Assembly (NCBI RefSeq): GCF_007830495.1
Contig: NZ_VLKW01000002.1
Location: 766,270 to 830,269 of the forward strand
From: Pseudoduganella flava
GTDB lineage: Bacteria > Pseudomonadota > Gammaproteobacteria > Burkholderiales > Burkholderiaceae_D
DNA length: 64,000 nucleotides
Direction of reading: 5' to 3'
Program-made: the position numbers and the translations under genes
Notes under the pieces: generated by a model
The model's database searches: none
The model's input: only the letters and a program-made list of their open reading frames with translations
What the model was told of the DNA's origin: nothing
Shown here: piece after piece, positions 54,334 through 62,714 of the stretch
Numbering within the stretch: position 1 is the stretch's first letter
Layout of the letters: every line of letters starts with the position of its first letter

Positions 54334-55260
54334 TCAATGCGAAGCGATATAGGCACTATCAGCCCGCCCCGGCGGCGCAATCGCAAACCGCTCCCGCATC
54401 CGCTTCGTCTCCGCGGCCGGCGTCACCCCGAACAGCCGCTTGAACTCGCGGCCGAACTGCGACGCGCTGGTATAGCCGACGGCGCGGCATGCGCCGTCCG
54501 CCGTCAGGTCCTGCCGCACCATCAGCAACCTGGCCTGGTGCAGCCGCGCCGACTTCAGATACTGCATCGGCGACGTGCGGGTGATCGCCTTGAAGTGGCT
54601 GTGGAAGGACGGCACGCTCATGCCGGCCGCGCGTGCCAGCTGCGCCAGGTCGAGCGGTTCGGCGTAGCGCGCGTGGATCAGCTGCAGCGCGCGGCCGATC
54701 TTGCCGTACTGGCCCCGCTGCGCCAGCGCGGCGCGCAGCGGGCCGCCTTGCGGGCCGGTGAGCACGCGGAAGTACAGCTCGCGCAGCAGGCCCGGGGCAA
54801 GCACCGCCGCTTCCAGCGGCTGGGCCAGCGCGGCCAGGAAGCGCAACAGCGTCGCGCGCAGCGTGCCGTCGATGCGGCTCGACATCATCGTGCGCGGCGC
54901 CTGCACCGGTGGCGGGCCGGCGCGGTCGATGTGCAGCATCAGGTCCGCCGCCAGCGCGAAATCGAGGTGCAGGTACAGCGCCAGCAGGGGGCGCTGCGGC
55001 GTCGCATCCGTCTCCATGTCGAACGGCACGGGCACGGAGACGGCCAGGTAGTGCTCCGCATCGTAGACATACACGTCCCCGCCGAAGTACCCGCGCTTGC
55101 AACCCTGGCAGACGAACACGATGCCGGGATCGTAGAGCACCGGCGTGCGTGCCAATGGACGATCCGAGCGCAGCATCCGCACGCCGGGCAGCGCGGTGGG
55201 GTTGTAGCCCTCGGCCGGCGCCAGTGCGGCGGCCAGGCGGGCCAGCTGTGGGGATGTCAT
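54334..55260 (-). CDS. AraC-family regulator
   Basis: A 308-residue regulator with the AraC N-terminal domain of PF06719 type (PVLYDPGIVFVCQGCKRGYFGG, YLAVSVPVPFDMETDA) and a C-terminal double HTH (LDLAQLARAAGMSVPSFHSHFKAITRTSPMQYLK, then ACRAVGYTSASQFGREFKRLFG). Divergent from an SDR gene 91 bp away, which it probably regulates. This AraC/SDR pair is a common arrangement. Confidence 0.92.
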   Translation of the reverse strand: MTSPQLARLAAALAPAEGYNPTALPGVRMLRSDRPLARTPVLYDPGIVFVCQGCKRGYFGGDVYVYDAEHYLAVSVPVPFDMETDATPQRPLLALYLHLDFALAADLMLHIDRAGPPPVQAPRTMMSSRIDGTLRATLLRFLAALAQPLEAAVLAPGLLRELYFRVLTGPQGGPLRAALAQRGQYGKIGRALQLIHARYAEPLDLAQLARAAGMSVPSFHSHFKAITRTSPMQYLKSARLHQARLLMVRQDLTADGACRAVGYTSASQFGREFKRLFGVTPAAETKRMRERFAIAPPGRADSAYIASH

Positions 55261-55351
55261 AGTTTTAGGCTAGAAATTCACGGATTCCCGGCTTACGGAC
55301 CGGCAGGCGCGAGAATAACATGCGCTTCCATCGACAACGGAAGGAGCGCAC

Positions 55352-56218
55352 ATGACAACCACATACACAGCACAATCGACAACGCAATCGACAACACAGC
55401 GACTGATCCTGATCACCGGCGTCAGCAGCGGTTTCGGCCGCGCACTGGCCCAGGCCGCGCTGGCGGCGGGCCACCGCGTCGTCGGCACCGTCCGCAACGA
55501 CGCGGCGCGGCGCGACTTCGAGCAGCTGGGCGCGGGCGCCACGGCGCGCATCCTCGACGTCACCGACTTCGCTGCGATCGGCCCTGTCGTCGCGGGCATC
55601 GAAGCGGACATCGGCCCGATCGACGTCCTCGTCAACAATGCCGGTTACGGGCACGAAGGCATCCTGGAAGAGTCGCCGCTGGACGAGATGCGCCGACAGT
55701 TCGACGTGAACGTGTTCGGCGCGGTGGCGTTGATGAAGGCCGTGCTGCCGTCCATGCGCATGCGCCGGCGCGGACGCATCCTGAACATCACGTCGATGGG
55801 CGGGCACATCACGATGCCGGGCATCGCGTACTACTGCGGCAGCAAGTTCGCGCTGGAAGGGATTTCGGCGGCGCTGGACCAGGAGGTGCGCCCGCTCGGC
55901 ATCGCCGTGACGGCCGTCGCTCCCGGCTCGTTTCGCACCGACTGGGCGGGCAGGTCGATGCGCCGCTCACCGCGCGCGATCGCCGATTACGACGCGCTGT
56001 TCGAACCGGTGCGCCAGGCCCGCATCGAGAAGAGCGGCAAGCAGCTGGGCGATCCCGCCAAGGCCGCGCAGGCGATGCTCAAGCTGATCGAGGCCGACGA
56101 TCCGCCGGCCCACCTGCTGCTGGGCAGCGATGCATTGCGCCTCGTGCGCGGCAGGCTCGCCGCGTTTTCGACGCAGCTTGAAAAATGGGAAGCGTTGACG
56201 CTGTCGACGGACGGTTGA
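55352..56218 (+). CDS. SDR family oxidoreductase
   Basis: A 288-residue classical SDR with a Thr/Gln-rich N-terminal tail (residues 1-16), then ITGVSSGFGRALAQAAL (cofactor loop), LVNNAGYGHEG, ITSMGGH with the catalytic Ser, and YYCGSKFALEG with Tyr-Lys. GGAAGGAG precedes ATG 55352. The N-terminal tail is encoded by a short ACAACGCAATCGACA-type repeat. Substrate unknown; divergent AraC gene likely controls it. Confidence 0.9.
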   Translation: MTTTYTAQSTTQSTTQRLILITGVSSGFGRALAQAALAAGHRVVGTVRNDAARRDFEQLGAGATARILDVTDFAAIGPVVAGIEADIGPIDVLVNNAGYGHEGILEESPLDEMRRQFDVNVFGAVALMKAVLPSMRMRRRGRILNITSMGGHITMPGIAYYCGSKFALEGISAALDQEVRPLGIAVTAVAPGSFRTDWAGRSMRRSPRAIADYDALFEPVRQARIEKSGKQLGDPAKAAQAMLKLIEADDPPAHLLLGSDALRLVRGRLAAFSTQLEKWEALTLSTDG

Positions 56219-56228
56219 CCCGCGCGCG

Positions 56229-56441
56229 TCAGGTGCGCTCGTCCGCCGGCGGCACGAGCCCCGTCAACAGCCAGACGCGCGATGCTTCGTCATACGCGGC
56301 GCGGTGGGATGGATGTTCGGCCAGCCAGGCCGCCAGTGCCGCGCTGCCCGTTGTATCGAGCGGCTGTTCCTGCGCGCGCAGCAGCCAGTCGAGCGCCTGC
56401 TGCCAGGCGCGATCGTCGTATCGATCGTTGGAGTCTGTCAT
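56229..56441 (-). CDS. DUF4880-only FecR-like protein
   Basis: A 70-residue protein equal to the N-terminal anti-sigma domain of FecR/PupR (AWQQALDWLLRAQE, LAAWLAEHPSHRAAYDEASRVWLL) and nothing else: the membrane segment and periplasmic FecR domain are absent. It lies downstream of the FecI-like gene in the same orientation. ATG 56441 is used; ATG 56492 would add 17 residues with no better ribosome binding site. It may bind the sigma factor without transmembrane signalling, or be a remnant. Confidence 0.72.
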   Translation of the reverse strand: MTDSNDRYDDRAWQQALDWLLRAQEQPLDTTGSAALAAWLAEHPSHRAAYDEASRVWLLTGLVPPADERT

Positions 56442-56514
56442 GAAGATGTCGATGAGTGCCGATGAGTCGTGAAAATGGTTTTGCGTCGGCATTGTATCGG
56501 ACGGAACGACTCCT

Positions 56515-57033
56515 TCAGCGTTCGGCGCGGCGCAGCGCACCCGCGCAATGCGTCAGCGCGTCGCGGATCATGAAGTTGACGAGGGTGATCGAGACGCCGA
56601 GCCGGTCGGCGATCTCGCGCTGCGTCAGACCGTTGAAGCGGTGCAGCTCGAACGCCTGGCGGGTGCGGTCGGGCAGCGTCCCCAGCGCGTCCGCGACGAT
56701 GCGCAAGTCCTGCCGCGTCACCGTCACCGATTCGGGCGTGCCGCCGGCGGCCGGCACCTGCTCGCCATCTTCCTCGCCGACGAAGACGCGGGCTTCCAGG
56801 GCGGCGCGGCGGTGTGCGTCGATCGCCAGGTTGCGCACCATCTGGAACAGGTAGGCCAGCGGTTGCGCGGCCTCGAACACGTGGGCCGCTTCCGACAGCT
56901 TCAGGTACGTGTCCTGCACCACGTCCTGCGCCCACTCGATATTGCCGAGCACCTTGTACGCGGCGCGCTGCAACTGCGCACGGTGCTCGACGAACAGCGC
57001 ACACCAATCCATCCGCTCCTTGACCGATTCCAT
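56515..57033 (-). CDS. FecI-like ECF sigma factor
   Basis: A 172-residue iron-starvation-type ECF sigma factor. Region 2: AAYKVLGNIEWAQDVVQDTYLKL and LAYLFQMVRNLAIDAHRR. Region 4: LGTLPDRTRQAFELHRFNGLTQREIADRLGVSITLVNFMIRDAL. A Fur-like box lies ~115-135 bp upstream. Likely targets are iron-uptake genes such as the TonB receptor or NIS operon in this window (inference). Confidence 0.92.
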   Translation of the reverse strand: MESVKERMDWCALFVEHRAQLQRAAYKVLGNIEWAQDVVQDTYLKLSEAAHVFEAAQPLAYLFQMVRNLAIDAHRRAALEARVFVGEEDGEQVPAAGGTPESVTVTRQDLRIVADALGTLPDRTRQAFELHRFNGLTQREIADRLGVSITLVNFMIRDALTHCAGALRRAER

Positions 57034-57146
57034 GCAAACCCTTCAGCTCAACGTATCAGGAAGGCCGCGGCGGTGGCCAAGGCTCACCGCGCGGTCCACA
57101 GGCGCTTGTCGCGTGAAAGATTCTAGTCAATTTGCTAAGCAAACGC

Positions 57147-57169
57147 AATAGGAATGATTCTCATTCTCA
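57147..57169. promoter_or_regulatory. Fur box upstream of the FecI-like gene
   Basis: AATAGGAATGATTCTCATTCTCA shows GGAATGATTCTCATT, the same core as the box before the siderophore operon, and fits the Fur consensus. It lies between the sigma factor gene and the divergent end of the exported protein gene. Confidence 0.7.
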
Positions 57170-57209
57170 CTGCGGTTGCACGTGAATGGAAACGATGTGC
57201 GCACTGCGC

Positions 57210-57971
57210 TCAGCGGTTCACCTTACCCGCCAGCGTGAGGTTGCCCGATGCGACCTTGAACACGTCGACGACGCACAGCAGCGGGTCGTGCACGCTGGCG
57301 TTCACGCGCAGCGCGGCCGTCACGCCGTCGAAGCCCGCCGCCTGCACGGCGCCGATGTCGTCGAACGGCACGCGCACTTCCAGGCTTTCGCCGTTGAACA
57401 CGGGGCTGTAGCCGGGGCTGTCGATCAACAGCGGCAGGCCGGGCCACGTCTTCGGCAGCTTCGGCTTCGCGCCGGGCGCAATGTCGACGACCTTCAACGC
57501 ACCTTTGCCGCAGGCGTCGTCCTGCTTCAGCACGACCCAGTGCGAGTGCCACAGGTCGCCGTCGTTGGCCAGGTCGCCGTCGCCGTTCTCGTCGTACAGC
57601 GGCGTGTCGTCGAAATCGGGGTGCGATGTGACGGCGAATGCCAGGATGCCGGCGCCCTGGTCGAAGCCGACCGCGGACGGATCGATCGTTGTCGGCCACA
57701 CGTACGAAAACACGGTGCTGCCGGCCAGCTTGCCGACTTTCGATGGCCGCGACGCCCCGGCCTTGCCGGCCACGGCGATGTGGAACACGGCCAGGTTGCC
57801 CTGGGTCGTGATCTTGGTGTGGACGATGTCGAACGCGGGTGCGGCATCCGCCTTGGCGGCGCTGGCGATGCCGCCGCTGTGGGCGCGGTGCGCCGCATGG
57901 CCCGGGTCGGCGAGGGCGGCGCAGGTGGTGGCCGCAAGGATCAGGACTGCCAGGGGTTTGACGAGGTTCAT
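57210..57971 (-). CDS. Exported protein of unknown function
   Basis: A 253-residue protein with a Sec signal peptide (MNLVKPLAVLILAATTCAALA, cleavage near 21) followed by a His-containing stretch (HAAHRAHSGG). The mature part is predicted to be beta-rich and has an acidic GDGDLANDGD loop, SHWVVLKQDDACGKG and VHDPLLCVVDVFKV. No family was recognised. It reads toward the FecI gene, with the Fur-like box just beyond its 3' end. A periplasmic metal-linked role is possible but not supported beyond these residues. Confidence 0.75.
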   Translation of the reverse strand: MNLVKPLAVLILAATTCAALADPGHAAHRAHSGGIASAAKADAAPAFDIVHTKITTQGNLAVFHIAVAGKAGASRPSKVGKLAGSTVFSYVWPTTIDPSAVGFDQGAGILAFAVTSHPDFDDTPLYDENGDGDLANDGDLWHSHWVVLKQDDACGKGALKVVDIAPGAKPKLPKTWPGLPLLIDSPGYSPVFNGESLEVRVPFDDIGAVQAAGFDGVTAALRVNASVHDPLLCVVDVFKVASGNLTLAGKVNR

Positions 57972-58010
57972 GTGTTTTCCTTTGAAGTGGTGCGCCGTTG
58001 CGGGCGCGCG

Positions 58011-58054
58011 GTTGTTCGTTCGTTGTTCGTTCGTTGTTGATTCGTCGTTCATTC
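58011..58054. repeat. 11-bp minisatellite, four copies
   Basis: GTTGTTCGTTC, GTTGTTCGTTC, GTTGTTGATTC and GTCGTTCATTC follow one another; the last copy includes the stop codon of the MOSC gene (antisense). It lies in the 77-bp gap before the exported protein gene. Confidence 0.9.
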
Positions 58055-58750
58055 GTACAGCCGGCGCGCCCAGTCCTCGATGCGGCCCGTTTCGGTGCGG
58101 CGCGCGAAGGTCGCGCGCCAGTTCGGTGCCAGCGGCGCCAGCAGGCTCGCCGCGCGCCACTCGCCGTGCAGCGCCGGCGCATCGCGGTCGGCGGTGAACA
58201 GCGCGGCGATCAGCCGCGCCAGCGGCCAGGCGGGGCAGGGGCGCTCCACCAGCACGATCGGGTCGTGCCGCGCGAGCAGGCCTTCCTCCAGCACGCGGTA
58301 GTACCAGCCGGTGCAGCCGGCCGTCTGCATCGCCAGCGCGGCGTCGCCGCTGCCGAGCCGGCGGTTCAGCCGCCAGCACGGCTGCCGGCCCTGCGACACC
58401 TGGACCAGTGCACCGCCGATCCGGTACACGTCGCCGATACACACCGTGGCCTCCGTCATGCCGGCGGTCGAGACGTTCTCGCCGAACGCGCCCGCCGCCA
58501 GCGGCACGGGGCTGTCCGGATAGAGCGTGCGCCACAGCGGGTAGTGCTCGGCGGCGTAGTGGTGCAACGCCTTCTCGGGGCCGCCGTGCCATGCGCGATC
58601 GCCCTGTTCGTCGCCATCCAGGCCTGTTGCCGTCAACCGCACCGGCCCGGCGAGCGGCAGCTTGGCGATGCCGCTCGCTACGTCCGGATGGCCGGGCCGG
58701 GAAAGCGGCCGCGCCGGGCCGGCGAACAGCTGGTCGATCCGCGCCGTCAT
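58049..58750 (-). CDS. MOSC domain protein (YiiM-like)
   Basis: A 233-residue protein with the MOSC (molybdenum cofactor sulfurase C-terminal) fold: TGLDGDEQGDRAWHGGPEKALHHYAAEHY, GAFGENVSTAGMTEATVCIGDVYRIG, VQVSQGRQPCWRLNRR with the conserved cysteine, followed by a 3-alpha domain. YiiM relatives bind Moco and reduce N-hydroxylated compounds. Start 58750 overlaps the stop of the amidotransferase gene by ATGA. Confidence 0.9.
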   Translation of the reverse strand: MTARIDQLFAGPARPLSRPGHPDVASGIAKLPLAGPVRLTATGLDGDEQGDRAWHGGPEKALHHYAAEHYPLWRTLYPDSPVPLAAGAFGENVSTAGMTEATVCIGDVYRIGGALVQVSQGRQPCWRLNRRLGSGDAALAMQTAGCTGWYYRVLEEGLLARHDPIVLVERPCPAWPLARLIAALFTADRDAPALHGEWRAASLLAPLAPNWRATFARRTETGRIEDWARRLYE

Positions 58751-59436
58751 CGCAGGTCCGCCAGCCAGGCACGCAGCAACCGCTGGCCGGCCTGTGCCAG
58801 CGCCGGGCCATGGCGCCGCGTGTCGTCGCGCAGTGCCTGCAGGTCGCTGCCCGCATGCGCCAGTTCGACCGCGTGGCCAGCCAGCCATTCCTCCAGCGCG
58901 GCGGCATCGAACTCGCCGTGGAACTGCACTGCCAGCGCATGGCCGCCTGCCTGGAATGCCTGGCATGGCGTACCGGGTGTCGCGGCCAGTGCCGGCACGC
59001 CGGGCGGCGGGACGATGTTGTCGCCATGCCAGTGCAGCACGGGTACGCCGCGCAGCGCCCCCAGCGGGCCGGCAGCAGCGGGCAGTTCCAGCGCCGACCA
59101 GCCGATCTCCATCGGGCCCGTGCGCCGTCCGACGCTGCCGCCCAGCGCCACGGCGATCAGCTGCGCGCCGAGGCAGATGCCGAGGGTAGGGCGGTGCAGG
59201 GCGAGGCGCCGCCGCAGGCCGTGCAGCTCGGCCGTAAGCCATGGATACGCGGCCGTGTCGTTGACGCCCAGCGGCCCGCCCAGCACGACGACGAGATCGG
59301 TGGCGATCCATTCGTCGTCGGTCAGCGGCGCCGCGCCGGCGTGGCGGTAGGCGATCTCGTAGCCCATCTCCCGCAGCGGCGCGGCAAACGTGCCAAGGTC
59401 CTCGAAGCGCACGTGGTACAGGGCGATGCATTTCAT
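58747..59436 (-). CDS. Class I glutamine amidotransferase-like protein
   Basis: A 229-residue GATase1-type protein. VVVLGGPLGVND, the nucleophile elbow GICLGAQLIA (catalytic Cys), and FHGEFDAAALEEW with the catalytic His are visible. It resembles stand-alone glutamine amidotransferases of the GuaA-like group with unknown acceptor. GGAGGA seven bases before ATG 59436 decides the start. Coupled to the MOSC gene. Confidence 0.9.
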   Translation of the reverse strand: MKCIALYHVRFEDLGTFAAPLREMGYEIAYRHAGAAPLTDDEWIATDLVVVLGGPLGVNDTAAYPWLTAELHGLRRRLALHRPTLGICLGAQLIAVALGGSVGRRTGPMEIGWSALELPAAAGPLGALRGVPVLHWHGDNIVPPPGVPALAATPGTPCQAFQAGGHALAVQFHGEFDAAALEEWLAGHAVELAHAGSDLQALRDDTRRHGPALAQAGQRLLRAWLADLR

Positions 59437-59464
59437 CGGCGGTCCTCCATTATCGATGGCCGCG

Positions 59465-60007
59465 TCATTGCGCACCGAGCTTCACGCGGGGGAAATCGAC
59501 CGGCACGTCGAACGCCACGTTCACGTAGTTCGTGAACAGGTTCAACGCCACGTGGGCCATGATTTCCATGATCTCGCCGTCGCCGAAGCCGGCCTGGCGC
59601 AACGCGTCGACATCGGCCGCGCCGATCTGCGCGCGCTCGCGGACGACAGCGGTGGCGAAGCGCAGCGCGGCGGCCGTTTTCGGCTCGTCCGCCTGGCCCG
59701 CCTGCGCGGCGCTCATCTCCGCGGCGCTGGCACCGGCCTTGCGGCCCAGCGCCGTGTGCGCGGCCAGGCAATATTCGCAGCGATTCACGTCGGCGATCGC
59801 CACCGCGATCTGCTCGCCGAGTTTGGCGCCCAGCGTGCCGCCGTGCAGCGCGCCGAAGGCGGCCCACATGCTGGAGAGCGCCGCCGGCGAGTTGGCCACG
59901 GCGCGGAACATGTTCGGCGTGGCGCCGAACGCGGCCTGCACCTGTTCCAGCAGTTGGCGGGAGGCGCCGGTGGCGTTTTCGCGGGACAGCAGTTCGATAC
60001 GGGACAT
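59465..60007 (-). CDS. Carboxymuconolactone decarboxylase / AhpD-like protein
   Basis: A 180-residue peroxidase-related helical protein with the redox motif CEYCLAAHTALGRKAG (CxxC plus His) and FTNYVNVAFDVPVDFP at the C-terminus, typical of the AhpD-like CMD family that detoxifies peroxides. The MarR-type gene lies directly upstream in the same direction, with a palindrome between them, so redox-responsive control is likely. Confidence 0.9.
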   Translation of the reverse strand: MSRIELLSRENATGASRQLLEQVQAAFGATPNMFRAVANSPAALSSMWAAFGALHGGTLGAKLGEQIAVAIADVNRCEYCLAAHTALGRKAGASAAEMSAAQAGQADEPKTAAALRFATAVVRERAQIGAADVDALRQAGFGDGEIMEIMAHVALNLFTNYVNVAFDVPVDFPRVKLGAQ

Positions 60008-60089
60008 GGTGTTTCCTTTCGTTTTACGTTACGGCCAGGGATTGGATGCAGCGGCCGGCCACGCACGCTACATCATTTAAAGTAGGAGT

Positions 60090-60103
60090 CCTAAATATTT
60101 AGG
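60090..60103. promoter_or_regulatory. MarR operator candidate
   Basis: CCTAAATATTTAGG is a perfect 14-bp palindrome in the 108-bp gap between the marR-type gene and the AhpD-like gene. GAGTCCTAAGTAAATTCC upstream of the marR-type start (60804-60823) shares GAGTCCTAA[A/G]TA, suggesting a second, weaker site. Confidence 0.65.
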
Positions 60104-60115
60104 TCAAAAAAAATG

Positions 60116-60769
60116 TCAGGCAAACGCCTCCCAGTTGCGCCGCTCCGTCACGGGATCGGTCGGCTCCTGCTCGGCGCAATCGATGCGCAGAAACGCGATC
60201 GGCAGCGGTGCCTTCACCAGCGCGCAGTGATGCGGTGCCGCGCTGCCCGGGAACTTGTTCGCCTCGAAGAAGCGGCACGACAGGCAAGCCCGCAATGCGG
60301 GGAACCGCTCGCTCTTCTGCAACTGCGCGATCAGCTTGAACAGGCCGACCAGCATCTGTTCCTGCACGGCGCGATTCAGCCTGGCCGCCGCATCGTCCGC
60401 GAAGCCCAGCGCCTGCGCCATCCGTTCTACCAGCGCCTTGCCCTGGTCGGTCAGCCACAGCGCGGTAGCGCGCTTGTCGTCCTCGGCGCGGTCCTTGCGC
60501 ACCAGGCCCTTGGTGACGAGCGCGGCGACCGAGTCGCTGGCGCTGGCCGGCGACACGGACAGCTGCGTGGCCAGCCACGACAGCCGGACGCCGTGCGTGC
60601 GGTCCTTCAGCAGCTGCAGGATCTCCGCCTGGGCCGGGTTCAGGTTTTCCGCGGTGGCGAACTCCCACATGCCCGCCCGCAGCACGCTCGCGACACGACC
60701 GATCGCGACGATAATGCGGGCGGAGATGTCCGGCGTGCCGTCCCACGGGGTTTCCGATGTGATCTCCAT
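60116..60769 (-). CDS. MarR-family regulator with C-terminal cysteines
   Basis: A 217-residue MarR-type winged-helix protein (LNPAQAEILQLLKDRTHGVRLSWLATQLSVSPASASDSVAALVTKGLV, then wing DRAEDDKRATALWLTDQG, read in parts). It is longer than usual, with a tail holding CLSCRFFEANKF and HHCALVKA, a Cys/His arrangement that could sense metal or oxidants. It lies upstream of the AhpD-like gene and likely represses it and itself. Confidence 0.88.
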   Translation of the reverse strand: MEITSETPWDGTPDISARIIVAIGRVASVLRAGMWEFATAENLNPAQAEILQLLKDRTHGVRLSWLATQLSVSPASASDSVAALVTKGLVRKDRAEDDKRATALWLTDQGKALVERMAQALGFADDAAARLNRAVQEQMLVGLFKLIAQLQKSERFPALRACLSCRFFEANKFPGSAAPHHCALVKAPLPIAFLRIDCAEQEPTDPVTERRNWEAFA

Positions 60770-60851
60770 GCACGCATCATAGCATGGAAAAGGAATTGGT
60801 CAAGAGTCCTAAGTAAATTCCTCGGATGTGTGTTGGCGCAGGTGCGGCAAG

Positions 60852-61184
60852 TCAGGCGGCGGCCCGGGTGTCGGGAGGCCGGACGGCATCCTGGCCATCG
60901 CGGGCAGGCGGAGCGGCCTTGCCCCTGCGCGGCCGGGACAGGCCCATCACACGGATGCGGCGGCGCCGGTCCCCCATCAATGCGCGCAGCGTGTCGACAG
61001 GCACGCCGCTTACTTCCTGCATCTGCATCAGCATCGTTGCCGTCACGGGAATGCGGCGCCGGCGCAGCTGGCAGAGGACGTCGGCGCTGAGCCCCAGCGC
61101 CTTGGCCAATTGTTTGTCTGAGCGGACGCGCAATTCCTGGCTCAGCCGGTCAAGCAGCTTGTCCGGCGCAAAAATCTTCTCCAT
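60852..61184 (-). CDS. Small XRE-like HTH protein
   Basis: A 110-residue protein. Residues 5-60 form a lambda-repressor-like HTH (LLDRLSQELRVRSDKQLAKALGLSADVLCQLRRRRIPV), followed by a basic Arg-rich tail (MGDRRRRIRVMGLSRPRRGK) suited for nucleic-acid binding. ATG 61184 is preferred over a longer upstream extension. No partner gene was identified. Confidence 0.72.
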   Translation of the reverse strand: MEKIFAPDKLLDRLSQELRVRSDKQLAKALGLSADVLCQLRRRRIPVTATMLMQMQEVSGVPVDTLRALMGDRRRRIRVMGLSRPRRGKAAPPARDGQDAVRPPDTRAAA

Positions 61185-61305
61185 ATCGAACCGTTCTTCG
61201 TTGCTTCTTTTGAAGGCCGAAATTCTAGCGCAGCGGCGCGGTTTGCTCATGCACGGCAGAGCGTGTCCAACTCACAACCATAAATGATGAAATTGATTAT
61301 TCCTG

Positions 61306-61334
61306 TTGACGTATGGTAACTGCTGCGGCATGAT
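61306..61334 (+). promoter_or_regulatory. Sigma-70-type promoter for the HD-GYP gene
   Basis: TTGACG (61306-61311), 17-bp spacer, CATGAT (61329-61334): 5/6 and 4/6 matches to consensus, about 80 bp before ATG 61413. Confidence 0.45.
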
Positions 61335-61412
61335 GGTTTCCACAATCGTCAATATCATCATTTCGCTCCCGTCCCCGCCCCCGCCGCGGAGCTGTTTGAT
61401 CCGGAGGGAATC

Positions 61413-62627
61413 ATGTTGGAATACCTGAAGAAGATCGACAGCGCGCAATTGCGGCCCGGCATGTATGTGCACGACCTCAGCTGCGACTGGATGACCCACC
61501 CATTCGTGCGCAACCGCTTCGTCGTTGGTGCCGACGAGATCAGGAAGATCGTCGACGCGGGCATCCACGATGTCGTCATCGACACGCGGCGCGGCGGCGA
61601 CGTGCCGCAAGCGCCCGGTGTCGAACAAGCCGCGGCGGCGGTCGAGACGGCGGTGCAGGAGATCGCCCGCGAAGCACCCGTGCGGACCAGCTACCGCGAC
61701 GAATACGAGCGCGCCGTCAAGATACGCGACCAGGCCGTGAACGTCGTGCGCGACGTGATGGCGGACGTTCGGCTGGGGAAGGCGGTGGCCATCGGGCAGG
61801 TGACGCCGGTGGTGCAGGACATTACCGAATCGATCCTGCGCAATCCGGGCGCGCTGCTCGGCCTGCTGCGCATCAAGAACAAGGACGACTACACGTTCCT
61901 GCACTCGGTCAGCGTGTGCACGCTGCTGGTCGCGTTCTGCCACCACCGCGGCATGGATGCCGAGACGGTGCGCCAGGCCGGCATCGGCGGCCTGCTGCAC
62001 GACGCGGGCAAGGCCGCGATCCCGCTCGAGATCCTGAACAAGCCGGGCAAGCTGACGGACGAGGAGTTCGCCGTGATCCGCACGCATCCGCAAGTCGGCC
62101 ACGACCTGCTGAAGCAAAGCGGCATGGTCGGCCCGATCCCGCTGGATATCGCGCTGCACCACCACGAACGCTGCGACGGCACCGGCTACCCGCGCCGGCT
62201 GCGCGACGAACAGATAAGCGACCTGGCGCAGATGGCCGCCATCGTCGACGTGTACGACGCGCTGACGTCCGAGCGCTGCTATCACGAGGCGATGCCGGCG
62301 GCGCTGGCGCTGCGCAAGCTGTACGAGTGGAGCAAGTTCCACTTCCGGCCCGCGCTGGTGCAGGACTTCATGCGCTGCATCGGCATCTACCCGGCCGGCA
62401 CGCTGGTGCAGCTGGCATCGGGCCGGCTGGGCGTCGTGTACGAACCGAATCCCGGCAAGCCGCTGCTGCCGAAGGTGAACGTGTTCTTCAACATCCGCAC
62501 CAACGTCTACATCCGGCCGGAAGTGGTGGACCTCGCGCTGCCGCGCTTTGCCGAGTCGGAGCGGATCGTCAGCCACGAGTCGCCGAAGAAGTGGAACGTG
62601 GAGCCGCTGCGGTTCATGCCCGCCTGA
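61413..62627 (+). CDS. HD-GYP domain c-di-GMP phosphodiesterase with DUF3391
   Basis: A 404-residue protein. Residues 1-120 form DUF3391 (LKKIDSAQLRPGMYVHDL, FVVGADEIRKIVDAGI). The HD-GYP domain holds HSVSVCTLLVAF, GLLHDAGKAAIP (HD pair), THPQVGHDLL, HHHERCDGTGYPRRL and VDVYDALTSERCY. The full HHExxDGxGYP motif predicts an active c-di-GMP phosphodiesterase. Ribosome binding site GGAGGGAATC precedes the ATG. Confidence 0.94.
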   Translation: MLEYLKKIDSAQLRPGMYVHDLSCDWMTHPFVRNRFVVGADEIRKIVDAGIHDVVIDTRRGGDVPQAPGVEQAAAAVETAVQEIAREAPVRTSYRDEYERAVKIRDQAVNVVRDVMADVRLGKAVAIGQVTPVVQDITESILRNPGALLGLLRIKNKDDYTFLHSVSVCTLLVAFCHHRGMDAETVRQAGIGGLLHDAGKAAIPLEILNKPGKLTDEEFAVIRTHPQVGHDLLKQSGMVGPIPLDIALHHHERCDGTGYPRRLRDEQISDLAQMAAIVDVYDALTSERCYHEAMPAALALRKLYEWSKFHFRPALVQDFMRCIGIYPAGTLVQLASGRLGVVYEPNPGKPLLPKVNVFFNIRTNVYIRPEVVDLALPRFAESERIVSHESPKKWNVEPLRFMPA

Positions 62628-62714
62628 GCGAAAACAGGGTAACTTTGTTCAATACGGCCGCGCCGCCGCGGCCTATCGTGGCGCTTCCGATTCATCTTCA
62701 GGGAAGCGCACTCC

